Shown piece by piece: positions 1 through 10,575 of a stretch of DNA of 64,000 nucleotides; position 1 is the first letter of the stretch, and each line of letters begins with the position of its first letter. The notes under the pieces were generated by a model. That model was not told where the DNA came from, did no database searches, and saw nothing but the letters and a program-made list of their open reading frames with translations. The DNA comes from Lachnospiraceae bacterium G41 (GTDB lineage Bacteria > Bacillota > Clostridia > Lachnospirales > Lachnospiraceae). Made by a program: the position numbers and the translations under genes. Location: positions 84,219 to 148,218 of the forward strand of contig FNEU01000004.1 in the NCBI GenBank assembly GCA_900100245.1. Reading direction: 5' to 3'.

Positions 1-3000
1 ACTGGAAACGGATTAAGTTATCAGTGGCAGTATAAAAAACCTGAAAGCACAAGTTGGAAAAACTTTTCAGGAAACGGAGTAACAAGTGCATCATGCAATA
101 AAATGATGAATGCGTCATGGGATGGATGGAAATATCGTTGTGTTGTTACAGATGAAAATGGTATAAGTGTCACTACTGACGAAGCAACTATATCTTTGGC
201 CGTTACTTGCTCCATCACCTACGATGCAGGTAATGGCACATTCCCTGATGGTTCAAGTTTTGTAACTAACAATGTACAACCCGGCAATTATTATCTTCAG
301 GCGAAAGATGCAAACGGTGGTGACATTTGGCCCGGTCGTGAAGGATATTCTTTTGTCGGTTGGATGTACAAGGATCGTTTGTCGAGAAATATTAAAGTAA
401 CTTCTGACGCAACTGTATATGCAGTTTGGGAACAAAACTATGCGATTAAATACAATGCTAATGGTGGTACATTTACTGATGATTCGATTGAATTTGCATC
501 AGATTTAGGATTAACCTGCCAGAGCGGCCTTGTAACTGATTATGTAACAAAAGGGTCATATCGTATTCCCGATCGGCTTACAGTGGAAAAAGAGGGATAT
601 GTTTTTAAAGGCTGGAAATTAGGCAATTCATATTTGACAGATGTTGTGGTTGACGGCTCTGCCAATGCTTATGAGTTATTTGCAGACTGGGCACCTGCAG
701 CTAAGATTACTTACAATGCAAACGGTGGATACTGGTTATTTGATGCAACCGAAGGACCTTTTACCACTGTTGATGATTATCAGGAATATGGAATATATAC
801 TCTTGGATGGCATGAACCTGTCAGACCTGGATATAAATTCCTCGGATGGAAAGTAAATAACAGAAACGTTAAAACAGTTAACCTTACCGGCGACATTACC
901 GCTTATGCAATGTGGCGTGAATTATACAAAGTCACATATGATGCTAATGGTGGCGTTTGGAGTACGGATGAGTACAGCTGGTTAGAGGATGATACAGACG
1001 TTTATGTTGAAGAGACCAACCCCGGATTTTATGCGGTTGGCGGCTCTATACCGAATCCTTACAGAGAAGGATATGAGTTCTTTGGCTGGAGCGCAGTATC
1101 TAACGCACCCAGAGGTGAATGGGTTTATGAAGTTAACCTCCAGGGTAATATGACGGTATATGCGACATGGGTTAAGAGCAATCTTACCGTTACTTACGAT
1201 GCCAACGGTGGCTGGATGGACATCGATGGTGTTTCATATGATACATATACGCAGAATAATGATCCATGGGATTGGAACGGAATAGAGTTATTCCCTTGGC
1301 CCGATAAGGGCAAAGAGGGCGAGTACAAATTCCTTGGCTGGAGCGAAAATCCCAATGCTACAGAGCCGACTTATGAGCATAGACAAAGACTCCATTTAGA
1401 CAGATCTTTGGTTCTTTATGCGGTATATGAAAAGAGAGTGGCAATAACCTTTGATGGTAATGGCGGTACATGGCCTAAGTACGAGGAAGGTCATGATGGT
1501 GATGAAAACTTTATCATCGGGTCATATGGAATTCGTACTGAATATAGGGACAAGGGCGAATATTACTATCCCAGAACATGGAATCCTGAATATGATGATG
1601 ACGACTACAGATTCGATGGCTGGCTTGATGAAGATAATAATCTTTTAGATGATAGTGAGGTTATTGTTCTTGATGAAGATTTGGAATTAACCGCTAAATG
1701 GGTTAAAAGAATTTATATTACATACAATGCCAACGGTGGCTGCTGGGGCGATGATGCAAACGATACCCAGAGAGTGAATGAATGCGAGGAAGGCACCGAC
1801 GTTCATATAGGATATGAATGGCCTAACAACGGAGAAGCGTCGTTTGTGGGCTGGAGTACTAAGAGCAATGCTATTATAGGCATTGATGAAATAGTTCCGG
1901 ACAGAGATATAGAATTACACACAAATGCAACATATTATGCTATCTGGTGTAATCCTTTTAAGGTAAAATATAATGCCAATAACGGCTACTTTTATCATGA
2001 TGACTTTGGCAATCCTGTAACCATTCAGGAAGACACAGACATACATTATAGTACGAACAATGATTATAGGCTTAGAGATCGTGTAGACAGAGATGGCTAC
2101 AGATTCCTTGGCTGGAGCACATCACAAAATGCTACCGAAGCAACATATACACCCGGTGAATGGATTCCTATTTCCGGTCCAACCACTTTCTATGCAGTAT
2201 GGCAGAAATATCCTTGGGTAACATATCACGCTAATGGCGGTGAATGGGGCGAAGGACAGGATACCGAAGACACCAGAATTCACTGGGGCAACGAAAACGA
2301 ATACTATTATGTAGGAATGGAAGCTCCTAACCGTGAAAATTATGAATTTGATGGCTGGGTAGATTCTACCGGAGCAGATGCAGAGCATCGCGAAATCATA
2401 CTTGATAAGGATTATGATTTCTATGCAAGATGGCTTAAGAGAATTACCATTACATACAATGCTAACCAGGGTATCTTTAGCAGTGGCAGAACAGAAGGAA
2501 CTGATAACTGTAAAGAAGGTATGGTCGGCATAGGATATGAATGGCCGCAAAGAGGTGATTATACATTTGTAGGCTGGAGCACGAATCAGAATGCTGTTCC
2601 GGGTGTGGATGAAATCGAGATCAATTTCAATGCGGAATTACATGCTAATACTACTTATTATGCTATCTGGTCAGACACCTTTGATGTAACATTTGACGGT
2701 AACGGTGCTATATTCGGTTATGATGAAAACAATGATCCTATAATTATCGAAACATGGGAAGATGTCCGCTATGGAGAAATAAATCTCAAGGGTTGGGTAG
2801 ACAGAGAAGGTTACCGATTCTGTGGCTGGAGCGAAGATCCTTTAGGCGTCAGCAAACCAGTATACCATGATGGCGAACGCATTAAGATTAAAAAAGCTAC
2901 TACATTCTATGCAATATGGGATAAACAGGCTTGGGTAACCTATCACGCTAATGGCGGTGAATGGGGCGAAGACGAAACCGAGCGCTTAGATTGGCGTAAT

Positions 3001-4443
3001 CCCGGCGAGTATTATTACGTAGGTTATGAACGGCCCGGACGTGAAAACTATGAGTTTGCAGGCTGGGCAGATTCTCCTGATGCAGCTTTTGCTAATGCAG
3101 ATAACAGGCTCATAACTCTTGATGAAGATTACGATTTCTATGCAACCTGGAAAACCTCGATTCCTGTAACCTATTACGCAAATGGCGGAGAATTCCGTGA
3201 TTACGGAATGCCTTCGGGGGATCAGGAATACACAGGCAGAAAAGTTGAAACCCGAACCACCAAGACCGGTGAAGAACATTGGTTTATCGATTGGGAACCC
3301 GAAAGAGACGGCTACTGGTTCTTAGGCTGGTCTTATGATGAAGATGGAACAGAGGAAGATATTATTCCTAATCCTATCAATGTTCCTCTTAACTGCGAAG
3401 AAATTACTTTATACGCAGTTTGGGGCAAGAGATGCATTGTAACATTTGAATTCCAGGGCGGCTCTTGGAATGAATTCAATGATGAGTTTAGTTACGAACA
3501 GGCTCCTATGACACCGTTCTTTGTAGGTTATATTGAACCTCATAAAGACGGATATGAATTCATTGGATGGAATGAGGATCCTGCTGCAACTACAGCAGAG
3601 CCCAACTATTATATTGAAGCTCTTACAGATGACATCACATTCTATGCAGTCTGGAAGCCTTTGGTAACTGTTACATTTGATGCAGGCGAAGACGGACACA
3701 TTGAAAACGAACAGACAAAATCTGTTTACTTCAGAAACGGCGAAACCTTCAATTATACGCAGATTTGGAATCGTGACGGCGAAATCTTTGAGCCTCACAA
3801 AGAAGGTTACACATTTGCAGGCTGGCTGTATAACGGACAGGCATTTAACAACATTTCGTTGACCGAGAACATTACGCTTACGGCAAGCTGGATTGAGGAA
3901 CATACTATTTTCCTCGATGCCAACGGCGGTGCACTATGGTATGAAAAAGACGGTACTCCCGTATCATGCATATCATTAACCAAAGATGCAGATAGCTTCA
4001 TCTTTGCGTACGATTACGAGCCTTCAAGATACGGCTACGAGTTTGACGGCTGGTATGAAGGCGACACTTTGGTTAACAAGTTCACCTTTACGGCTGATCA
4101 CGCCTTCGTCGCTCACTGGACACCGATTGAAGAGTATGAACCCGAACCTGATCACACATGGGGTAACGACCCTGTAACAGAGGTAGTAATTACATCATCT
4201 AAAACAGCAGTTTTAATAGATGAAGAATTCCAACTCAACTATTCAGTCATAGGAGAAGGAACCTCATACAGCTTCTACATCAGTACTGACGGAGAAAACT
4301 GGACCCTCTTGACAGACGAAGGTGAATACGGAGCTACAACATCATTAAGTGTACCCGGCGATTACTACTACAAGCTCATCGTCGACGGTGTTGAATCCTC
4401 ACCTATCTGCGTCACCGTAGTTCCCAACCCCACCGAATGGTAA
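1..4443 (+). CDS. InlB B-repeat surface protein, 5' end outside window
   Basis: The frame is open from base 1, so the start lies upstream. The visible part begins with an Ig-like piece (about 65 residues) followed by about 16 InlB B-type (Listeria-Bacteroides, Flg_new) repeats. Each repeat opens with a variant of VTYDANGG and closes with GYxFxGW and YAxW about 70-90 residues later. The protein ends with a short Ig-like domain (about the last 85 residues) and PTEW, with no LPXTG or membrane anchor at this end. It is rich in Asp, Glu, Tyr and Trp and is presumably secreted and extended on the cell surface. Repeats 7-9 (about 1710-2438) and 10-12 (about 2439-3155) look like copies of one three-repeat block. 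A role in adhesion or wall binding is inferred from the family, not shown. Confidence 0.85.
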   Translation, partial: TGNGLSYQWQYKKPESTSWKNFSGNGVTSASCNKMMNASWDGWKYRCVVTDENGISVTTDEATISLAVTCSITYDAGNGTFPDGSSFVTNNVQPGNYYLQAKDANGGDIWPGREGYSFVGWMYKDRLSRNIKVTSDATVYAVWEQNYAIKYNANGGTFTDDSIEFASDLGLTCQSGLVTDYVTKGSYRIPDRLTVEKEGYVFKGWKLGNSYLTDVVVDGSANAYELFADWAPAAKITYNANGGYWLFDATEGPFTTVDDYQEYGIYTLGWHEPVRPGYKFLGWKVNNRNVKTVNLTGDITAYAMWRELYKVTYDANGGVWSTDEYSWLEDDTDVYVEETNPGFYAVGGSIPNPYREGYEFFGWSAVSNAPRGEWVYEVNLQGNMTVYATWVKSNLTVTYDANGGWMDIDGVSYDTYTQNNDPWDWNGIELFPWPDKGKEGEYKFLGWSENPNATEPTYEHRQRLHLDRSLVLYAVYEKRVAITFDGNGGTWPKYEEGHDGDENFIIGSYGIRTEYRDKGEYYYPRTWNPEYDDDDYRFDGWLDEDNNLLDDSEVIVLDEDLELTAKWVKRIYITYNANGGCWGDDANDTQRVNECEEGTDVHIGYEWPNNGEASFVGWSTKSNAIIGIDEIVPDRDIELHTNATYYAIWCNPFKVKYNANNGYFYHDDFGNPVTIQEDTDIHYSTNNDYRLRDRVDRDGYRFLGWSTSQNATEATYTPGEWIPISGPTTFYAVWQKYPWVTYHANGGEWGEGQDTEDTRIHWGNENEYYYVGMEAPNRENYEFDGWVDSTGADAEHREIILDKDYDFYARWLKRITITYNANQGIFSSGRTEGTDNCKEGMVGIGYEWPQRGDYTFVGWSTNQNAVPGVDEIEINFNAELHANTTYYAIWSDTFDVTFDGNGAIFGYDENNDPIIIETWEDVRYGEINLKGWVDREGYRFCGWSEDPLGVSKPVYHDGERIKIKKATTFYAIWDKQAWVTYHANGGEWGEDETERLDWRNPGEYYYVGYERPGRENYEFAGWADSPDAAFANADNRLITLDEDYDFYATWKTSIPVTYYANGGEFRDYGMPSGDQEYTGRKVETRTTKTGEEHWFIDWEPERDGYWFLGWSYDEDGTEEDIIPNPINVPLNCEEITLYAVWGKRCIVTFEFQGGSWNEFNDEFSYEQAPMTPFFVGYIEPHKDGYEFIGWNEDPAATTAEPNYYIEALTDDITFYAVWKPLVTVTFDAGEDGHIENEQTKSVYFRNGETFNYTQIWNRDGEIFEPHKEGYTFAGWLYNGQAFNNISLTENITLTASWIEEHTIFLDANGGALWYEKDGTPVSCISLTKDADSFIFAYDYEPSRYGYEFDGWYEGDTLVNKFTFTADHAFVAHWTPIEEYEPEPDHTWGNDPVTEVVITSSKTAVLIDEEFQLNYSVIGEGTSYSFYISTDGENWTLLTDEGEYGATTSLSVPGDYYYKLIVDGVESSPICVTVVPNPTEW

Positions 4444-4506
4444 GTCATTAGGGGACGGATTGTGTGATTTGACAATTTAGTTTTTAGAAAGAGTTTAGTG
4501 TGATGA

Positions 4507-4538
4507 CCCACAGGCGCTACCGCGCCTGTGGGTTTTTT
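4507..4538 (+). terminator. Intrinsic terminator of the InlB-repeat gene
   Basis: An 11-bp perfect stem (arms 4507-4517 and 4522-4532, CCCACAGGCGC with its complement) has a 4-nt loop and is followed directly by six T. A degenerate GGGGACGG repeat lies just before it at about 4444-4475. Confidence 0.9.
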
Positions 4539-4677
4539 ATTTAACAAATATGTAATGATTAGGTTATAAATATGATTTCATATGAAAAAGATTTATATAT
4601 AATATAAATAGGGAAATAAATAACTAAACAAGAATAGAAAATGAATAGATTTGTTTGAGAAATAAGAGAGGTGTACT

Positions 4678-7600
4678 TTGATAGGAAGTAAACAACATAT
4701 CGATTTTATAATGGAATATATTTCAGCATATGAAAAAAAAATAAAATTGGCAAACAAAAATGGGTTATTCAACGAGGCCCATTTATTTGAATTATTTGCT
4801 CAAGAAATATGTAAATTATGGTATGGACAGGATTTTAGAAATCTAAATGAAATAAAGAAAAACTATCCGTGCGTAGATTTACTTTCTGCTGATGGAACCA
4901 TATATGTTCAAGTAAGTACTCAAGAAAAAATCTTTGACAAAGTAAAAAATACATTAAAAACATTAGATGAAAACAAATATCCTGAACTCGAAAAAATATC
5001 GACTCCAGTGTTTTTTGTGTTGAGCTACGTATCTGAATCCTCGGTAAAAGATCTCATTGGAGAAAAACAAATTGGGAAATATCCTTTTTATGCAGAAACA
5101 AATTTAATATCAACTTCAAAAATAGTACAGCGTGCCAAAAATGATGTTGATTTTCAAAAAGCGTTATATATATTGTTAAAAAATGATGTTGAAGACGTTG
5201 AAACGCTTTCTGAAAAACTATTAAGTATATTTGATAATAGTAAAAGTGTTGGACTATTTAATATAAATACCAAGATTAATGATGAATATGAAATAGACAG
5301 AACAAACCTAGTAAATATTGTTAGGAATGACGATTGTAAATTTAAGGTAATTTCCGGTGAAGCTGGTAGTGGAAAATCAGTTATTTGTAAAAAAGTAGTA
5401 GAAAGTGAACCTAAAGTATTTTTTTTAAGGGCGGATAGTTTCGCAAACTGTCGTTCTATAGATGGTATATGGGATATTAGTATTTCAAGGGTTTTTAATT
5501 ATCTTAAAGGTGAAAAAGTGGTTATATATGTTGATGCGCTTGAATATATATCTAATGCGAGTGAATCAACCAAAAACATTCTTCATTCGTTGCTAAATGA
5601 AATACATAAATATACAAATGTATATTTTATTGCATCATGTAGATCATGTGATATGAGTGCTTTCATAAAAGTTTTTAGCCTTTTTGACTTTAAGAATTTC
5701 TCTGTTGATATGATTTCGGAGATTGAACTGAAAGATATATGCAGAAAATATACAATAATAAAAGAAATGTCTGAATCAAAAAAATATGCAGAATTAATTC
5801 GCTCTCCATTCTATATTAATGAAATAATTTCGAAAGAGATTAGTTTAACGGAAGCAGCCGATGTAAACTCCTTCAGATCTTTTATATGGAAAGAGTGTAT
5901 TTGCATAAATAAAAAAGCCCTGGAAAAAGGTATTCCTACAAACGATGTTGTTCGGGCAGTAGAGTTTTTGGCTCTTGAGCGTTCAAAGAGGTTTTCAGTA
6001 GGAATATTTGTAGAAGAGATTGATTCGAAGATATTGGATTTATTAAGATCAAATAATGTAGTAACGGAAAAGGATGATTATATTAGATTAAAATATGACA
6101 TTTATGAAGATATTTGTTTTGAAAAAATGTTTGATAAAGAATTTGATGCTTGCAAAGGAGTATATAAAACTTTTTTTACAAATATCGAAAAAATGGGAAA
6201 TGGAGTTTATAGAAGATATCAGATATGGATTTCCAATAAATTATTGGCGAAAGAAAATCGTGATAAGTTTTTATATGCATTAGTTTTTGGCAATGATACA
6301 TCTGATGATTGGCATAGAAGTACACTAGTAGGGTTAATTAAATCTCCTTTCTGTAAATGTTTTTTTGACGAACAAGGCTTAAAACTAATTGAGAAAAATT
6401 TAATAAGTGTTTTTTTGGAGTTAACCAACTGTTTTGCATTTGAAATGGATGGCTATTCATTTAATAAGATAGAATCTATTGGATCTCTAAAATTAAAGGG
6501 AGTGGGGTTTGGAAGATTAGCGCTTATTAAACTTATTTTTGAAAATCAATTGTTTAAGGATGACTTGCTCAATAAGAATAGTGTAGTAAAAATATGCAAA
6601 GATTATTCTCTTTTATCAAAACATGTTAATGATTTTGACGAATATGTATTTAATATCATTACGTATTATGTTGAAGAGTATTTGAAAGAAGCCATGGATG
6701 ATTTTTCTAAAACTACTGATAATATACACCAGTTGTTAAAGATAATATATTCACTTTCGAATATTGCACATTTGTGGATAAATGAGTTTTGGAAAAAATT
6801 AATAAATATATATTTAGGTGAGGATAATAGAAAATCTAGATTGGCCGAGGAAATATTAACATGGACGTTAGATAATCTAACAGAAGTCTTAATAAATGAA
6901 GAAGTCGAAGGGTTACTCGATATAGCATTGAAACTTTGGACAAGCAAAAAAGAAAGCGATAAGCAAAAGCATATTATATATGGAACCGAGTTAAATGATG
7001 ACTATTTATGGGGAATATATGGTGCTGGTGAAAACTATAACTATAGCCACAGTAAAGTTGAAGATGACTATTTTTTGAGATTATTATTTTTTAGAAAATT
7101 TAACATTGCTTTCGAATGGATGATAACAATAATAAATCAAATGGTTTCAAATTATTCTTCTCATGAACCTAATGATTTATTAGATGTAGTATTATTTGAT
7201 TGTGATGAAAAAAAAGAAAAAAAGTTTCTTGGATCTGGAAGAATGTGGTTTGCAGGTAGAGAGGAAAATGTTCTCCCAGACCTGATTGGAGATTTAGTTT
7301 ATTGGGCGAAAGAATCTGCAATTAAAATATTGCATGCATATGAAAATGATTCTGAGTTTTTTCAGAATTTTGCAGTATATATAAAGAATCAAATAATTAA
7401 TGAATCAACGAATATTATTCCATTTGTGATTATCGAAGAACTTGGGTTTGAGTTCCCGGATAAATTGCCGGGGTATGCTCTTTCTCTGATTTCTAGTATG
7501 GATATTATTTTTTGGGATGTTAATTGGGAGGTGACGAATACAACATCTTTAGCCAAAGAAATACTTGAGAAACAGATAAAAATGGCAATGGGAGTACCAA

Positions 7601-9414
7601 ACTTTGCGGGAAGGTATCCTAAAAGAAAGTATAAATTCAAAAGCCTGCAGCAATACATGGCTTGGAGCCAACTAAATGGAAACAATAAGGCAAAAGAATA
7701 CTGTGCTAAAGTTTTGGACTACTTATACGAAAAGATTGATGACAGTGATGCTCACGTTCTCTTACAAGTCCAGAAAATGGATATGCGAAATGCGAAGATT
7801 AAGCTTTATGGTGAAGGAATTCTTTCTATTGAGCCAAATTTATCAGAAGAAACACAAATAATAGTTGATGAATATGAAGCTAATAATTCTCAGGAAAAGA
7901 CAATTTTTCAGATACTTGATAACATTCTTCGAGATAAAGAATCCACGATAGAACCCATATTAGAGGGAATAGATTATATAAACCAACTAATGGAAAGTCC
8001 GGAAGAGTCAATTAAGTATGAAAGCTATTATATTATGTTTTTATGTTTGGCTTTAAAAAATGATAATCTTTCTAAAGCAAGAAGATCAGAGTTGGTTTGC
8101 GATTGGATTGATAGAATTGAAAACATCTTTTCTTATATGGCGGGGTATGTGGCTGATATAGATTTATCATTTGTTTTGTTTGAACAGCTTTGGAATGATA
8201 TTGATAAAACCGCATCTAATCGGCTAAAAAAATTTATTCTTTTATGCTTGATTGATAAATCTTATAATGGCCAGGTTAACAAATTAAAAAAATATATTCT
8301 TGACTTTCTATACAATAAAAAATCAACCGCAAGAATATATTTTAATACAATCTTAGCGATATCTGAAGATGAGTGGAAGCATACAACCTATAATCAAAAA
8401 GTAATTTCACAAAACAAGAAAAAAAATTATATCATTTCAGGGGAGAAAGGTGTTCCTAAACCAGATGATATAGTTTATGCCTTGGGAAAGAAATTATATA
8501 AGTCAAAACGAGAAGATATAATTAATAAATATCTTTTCGAAGAAAAAGAGCTTGATATAAAAAAACTCGATATTCATAAAATGGATAAAGGATATTTATT
8601 TAATGCAACTAATACGGGTTTGCACTTGGATGATGAAGATTTTAACTATTTTATCAAAAGGATGATGCCATTATTAGTTAACTCAATGAGGGAAGAAGAA
8701 GCGAGATTTTCTATGATGCATTATTATGACAGATTAAGTGTAAAAGAAATGTTTATAAGAGAAATAGACAAAGAAAAAGGAAACTATAAAATGGTAATTG
8801 ATTTATTATTTGAGGATAGTTTGATCGATGGACTTTGTCGTGAATCAATAAAGATGTATCTTTCTATTTTTGGCTATATAGCTTCTTGGTATTTTGATGC
8901 TTATGAAGATAAGCCCAAACGAAAATATTGCTGTGAATGCATAAAATATATTGAAGAAAAAATAAAGATAATCAAAGATCCATATACAAAAAATCAGCTA
9001 GAAAAAACTTTTTTCTTTGGTGCAGAAAATAAAGTGGGTGATTGGAATAAATGTAAAACGCATTATGATTATGAAGATAAAATTTTTATACGTGAATTAT
9101 GGACGAAGTATTTCGTTAACCATGAAACAGATGTTATTTATGCGCTTTATCAGATGAAAATGGGAGAATTACTTCCGGAAATCCTACCAGTTATTAGTAA
9201 AACTATTGATTCTATAAGAAATAGAGGAGAAGTTTTTTCGGAAGAATGTAAGCTTATTATAGAAACATTTATTTTAAAAGCTTTTCTGGATTTTTCGGAA
9301 AGTATAAAAGCAGACATGGAATTTCATAATTCGTATGAGTCTATTCTAAATAACCTAATATATTATGGCGATGAAAAAGCTGCGGTTATATTAGATGAGT
9401 ATAGGACTCATTAA
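4678..9414 (+). CDS. Large SMEK-like/STAND P-loop NTPase, putative defence protein
   Basis: A 1578-residue protein starting at TTG 4678 behind an AGAGAGG site. Residues 1-170 resemble the SMEK domain found at the N-terminus of NLR-like NTPases: a helix with KLANKNGLF, then NYPCVDLL and YVQVST. The NTPase follows, with Walker A GEAGSGKS at 227-234 and a Walker B-like VIYVDALE at 282-289. About 1100 residues of mostly helical, Lys/Glu/Ile-rich sequence follow with no recognised catalytic motif, as in STAND sensors. The gene is clearly more AT-rich than glmM or glnS, which suggests acquisition by transfer. It stands alone and faces a toxin-antitoxin pair. Family knowledge suggests a stress or phage sensor that oligomerises on ligand binding. 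The effector activity is unknown, and the SMEK match is from memory. Confidence 0.65.
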   Translation: MIGSKQHIDFIMEYISAYEKKIKLANKNGLFNEAHLFELFAQEICKLWYGQDFRNLNEIKKNYPCVDLLSADGTIYVQVSTQEKIFDKVKNTLKTLDENKYPELEKISTPVFFVLSYVSESSVKDLIGEKQIGKYPFYAETNLISTSKIVQRAKNDVDFQKALYILLKNDVEDVETLSEKLLSIFDNSKSVGLFNINTKINDEYEIDRTNLVNIVRNDDCKFKVISGEAGSGKSVICKKVVESEPKVFFLRADSFANCRSIDGIWDISISRVFNYLKGEKVVIYVDALEYISNASESTKNILHSLLNEIHKYTNVYFIASCRSCDMSAFIKVFSLFDFKNFSVDMISEIELKDICRKYTIIKEMSESKKYAELIRSPFYINEIISKEISLTEAADVNSFRSFIWKECICINKKALEKGIPTNDVVRAVEFLALERSKRFSVGIFVEEIDSKILDLLRSNNVVTEKDDYIRLKYDIYEDICFEKMFDKEFDACKGVYKTFFTNIEKMGNGVYRRYQIWISNKLLAKENRDKFLYALVFGNDTSDDWHRSTLVGLIKSPFCKCFFDEQGLKLIEKNLISVFLELTNCFAFEMDGYSFNKIESIGSLKLKGVGFGRLALIKLIFENQLFKDDLLNKNSVVKICKDYSLLSKHVNDFDEYVFNIITYYVEEYLKEAMDDFSKTTDNIHQLLKIIYSLSNIAHLWINEFWKKLINIYLGEDNRKSRLAEEILTWTLDNLTEVLINEEVEGLLDIALKLWTSKKESDKQKHIIYGTELNDDYLWGIYGAGENYNYSHSKVEDDYFLRLLFFRKFNIAFEWMITIINQMVSNYSSHEPNDLLDVVLFDCDEKKEKKFLGSGRMWFAGREENVLPDLIGDLVYWAKESAIKILHAYENDSEFFQNFAVYIKNQIINESTNIIPFVIIEELGFEFPDKLPGYALSLISSMDIIFWDVNWEVTNTTSLAKEILEKQIKMAMGVPNFAGRYPKRKYKFKSLQQYMAWSQLNGNNKAKEYCAKVLDYLYEKIDDSDAHVLLQVQKMDMRNAKIKLYGEGILSIEPNLSEETQIIVDEYEANNSQEKTIFQILDNILRDKESTIEPILEGIDYINQLMESPEESIKYESYYIMFLCLALKNDNLSKARRSELVCDWIDRIENIFSYMAGYVADIDLSFVLFEQLWNDIDKTASNRLKKFILLCLIDKSYNGQVNKLKKYILDFLYNKKSTARIYFNTILAISEDEWKHTTYNQKVISQNKKKNYIISGEKGVPKPDDIVYALGKKLYKSKREDIINKYLFEEKELDIKKLDIHKMDKGYLFNATNTGLHLDDEDFNYFIKRMMPLLVNSMREEEARFSMMHYYDRLSVKEMFIREIDKEKGNYKMVIDLLFEDSLIDGLCRESIKMYLSIFGYIASWYFDAYEDKPKRKYCCECIKYIEEKIKIIKDPYTKNQLEKTFFFGAENKVGDWNKCKTHYDYEDKIFIRELWTKYFVNHETDVIYALYQMKMGELLPEILPVISKTIDSIRNRGEVFSEECKLIIETFILKAFLDFSESIKADMEFHNSYESILNNLIYYGDEKAAVILDEYRTH

Positions 9415-9473
9415 TAATCAAAAAGAGGTAAAAATATTATAGGTAAGGAAATCACACCACTTGCAAAGAAAAA

Positions 9474-9508
9474 AATAATCCCCGAGTGTTTTACACCTGG
9501 GGATTATT
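9474..9508. terminator. Bidirectional terminator between convergent genes
   Basis: The arms AATAATCCCC (9474-9483) and GGGGATTATT (9499-9508) pair perfectly. A GTGT/ACAC inner pair extends the hairpin. An A-run on the left and T on the right allow termination for both the NTPase gene and the leftward toxin-antitoxin operon. The right arm touches the antitoxin stop codon. Confidence 0.85.
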
Positions 9509-9509
9509 T

Positions 9510-10553
9510 CTAGAAATCCCTTATTTCCTTCGCCAACGAAAACGGAATTATCTCACCAGTCTTTGTTTTGCTATAAGCTTTTTCTTTATGCATATAGTCT
9601 ACAATCTCTTGAGCCTTATAATTCTTAAACTTCTTTATCACGGTATCCAGTATCTTTTTTTCTTTATCGTCCAGGATGCTATAATCCATACCTTCAGTAG
9701 GGTAAATATGGAACATGGAATCGTAATTAATGCTTTCTTCTTCCTGAACATTCAGGTTTTCAAGGTTCAAAAGGCTATGGTGTCCGATTGGAAGAGCCCC
9801 CATTGCTTTATGTTGATATACAAGTCCGGTAATGGCATGTCCATTTTCTTTAAAAGACAGTGCATCAGTATACCAGAGCATTTTAACTAACTTAACTTTA
9901 AAGAGATTAGATACTTTCTCGGCTATATAAGATATAGCGGCTTCGAGTTTATCTATGTTCAGAATGGTATAACCGTTTGAATCGGACGGCTCGTCAAAAC
10001 ATGCATATTCGCCTTCAAGTGTTTGTCTCGTCAAATATTCTTTTCCGTATGAGTCGAGCTTTTCTACGATTTTAGATCTTATTTCATATCTTTTATGAGC
10101 CGAAAACTTATCAGCATTTCTCTTAAGGAACTCTAATGTTTGGAGTGGATTATCTTTGATTAAACGCAGCATAATATCATATGAGTCATCTTGAATTGCT
10201 TTGCTTTCGTATCTTGAGATAGTAGCTTCGCCCCATCCAAGCAATCTTGCCAAATCCACTTGCGATAATCCGTAGCTTTCTCGTATAGCAACTATCTCAT
10301 CAGAGGTAAGCAGCCCAAGTTTTTTACGATATGAATTGCGGGCATTTAGAAGATTTTCATTCGTCATTGAGCCGGTTTCAAATTCATTTTCTTCCACATC
10401 CGCATTTGCGCAAAAATAAAACCTTTCTTCATAGGTTACTTTTTCACCTTTTATAGTAATTGTTGCAATGCGCTTTCTTTCTTCTACTTCGTGTGTCTTG
10501 TCGCATAGCGGACAATCCATGTGAACTTTTCGTATTAATTTGCTCTTTCCCAT
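9510..10553 (-). CDS. Antitoxin: MqsA-like zinc finger, HTH and Panacea domain
   Basis: A 347-residue protein. The N-terminus has CPLC (Cys14, Cys17) and one further Cys48 in FYFCAN, a partly degraded MqsA/YgiT-type zinc ribbon. Residues 81-125 form an XRE-type HTH with GLSQVDLARLLGWGEATISR. From about residue 195 it matches the Panacea (SocA, DUF4065) domain, with the signature KLVKMLWYTDALSF and GLVYQHKAMGALP. Panacea proteins are known neutralising antitoxins with very diverse toxins. The start at 10553 has a good AAGGAG site. The gene lies 22 bp downstream of the toxin gene in one operon, toxin first as in mqsRA. It probably binds the operator at 11005-11037 and represses its own operon. 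Confidence 0.85.
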   Translation of the reverse strand: MGKSKLIRKVHMDCPLCDKTHEVEERKRIATITIKGEKVTYEERFYFCANADVEENEFETGSMTNENLLNARNSYRKKLGLLTSDEIVAIRESYGLSQVDLARLLGWGEATISRYESKAIQDDSYDIMLRLIKDNPLQTLEFLKRNADKFSAHKRYEIRSKIVEKLDSYGKEYLTRQTLEGEYACFDEPSDSNGYTILNIDKLEAAISYIAEKVSNLFKVKLVKMLWYTDALSFKENGHAITGLVYQHKAMGALPIGHHSLLNLENLNVQEEESINYDSMFHIYPTEGMDYSILDDKEKKILDTVIKKFKNYKAQEIVDYMHKEKAYSKTKTGEIIPFSLAKEIRDF

Positions 10554-10575
10554 GATTTACTCCTTTCGATTCCAT

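Noticed and set aside
2122-3903. Reverse-strand genes under the InlB repeats
   Set aside because: Several frames of 97-164 codons exist, but they are mirror images of repetitive coding sequence, overlap one another's positions along the gene and have no ribosome sites or recognisable products.
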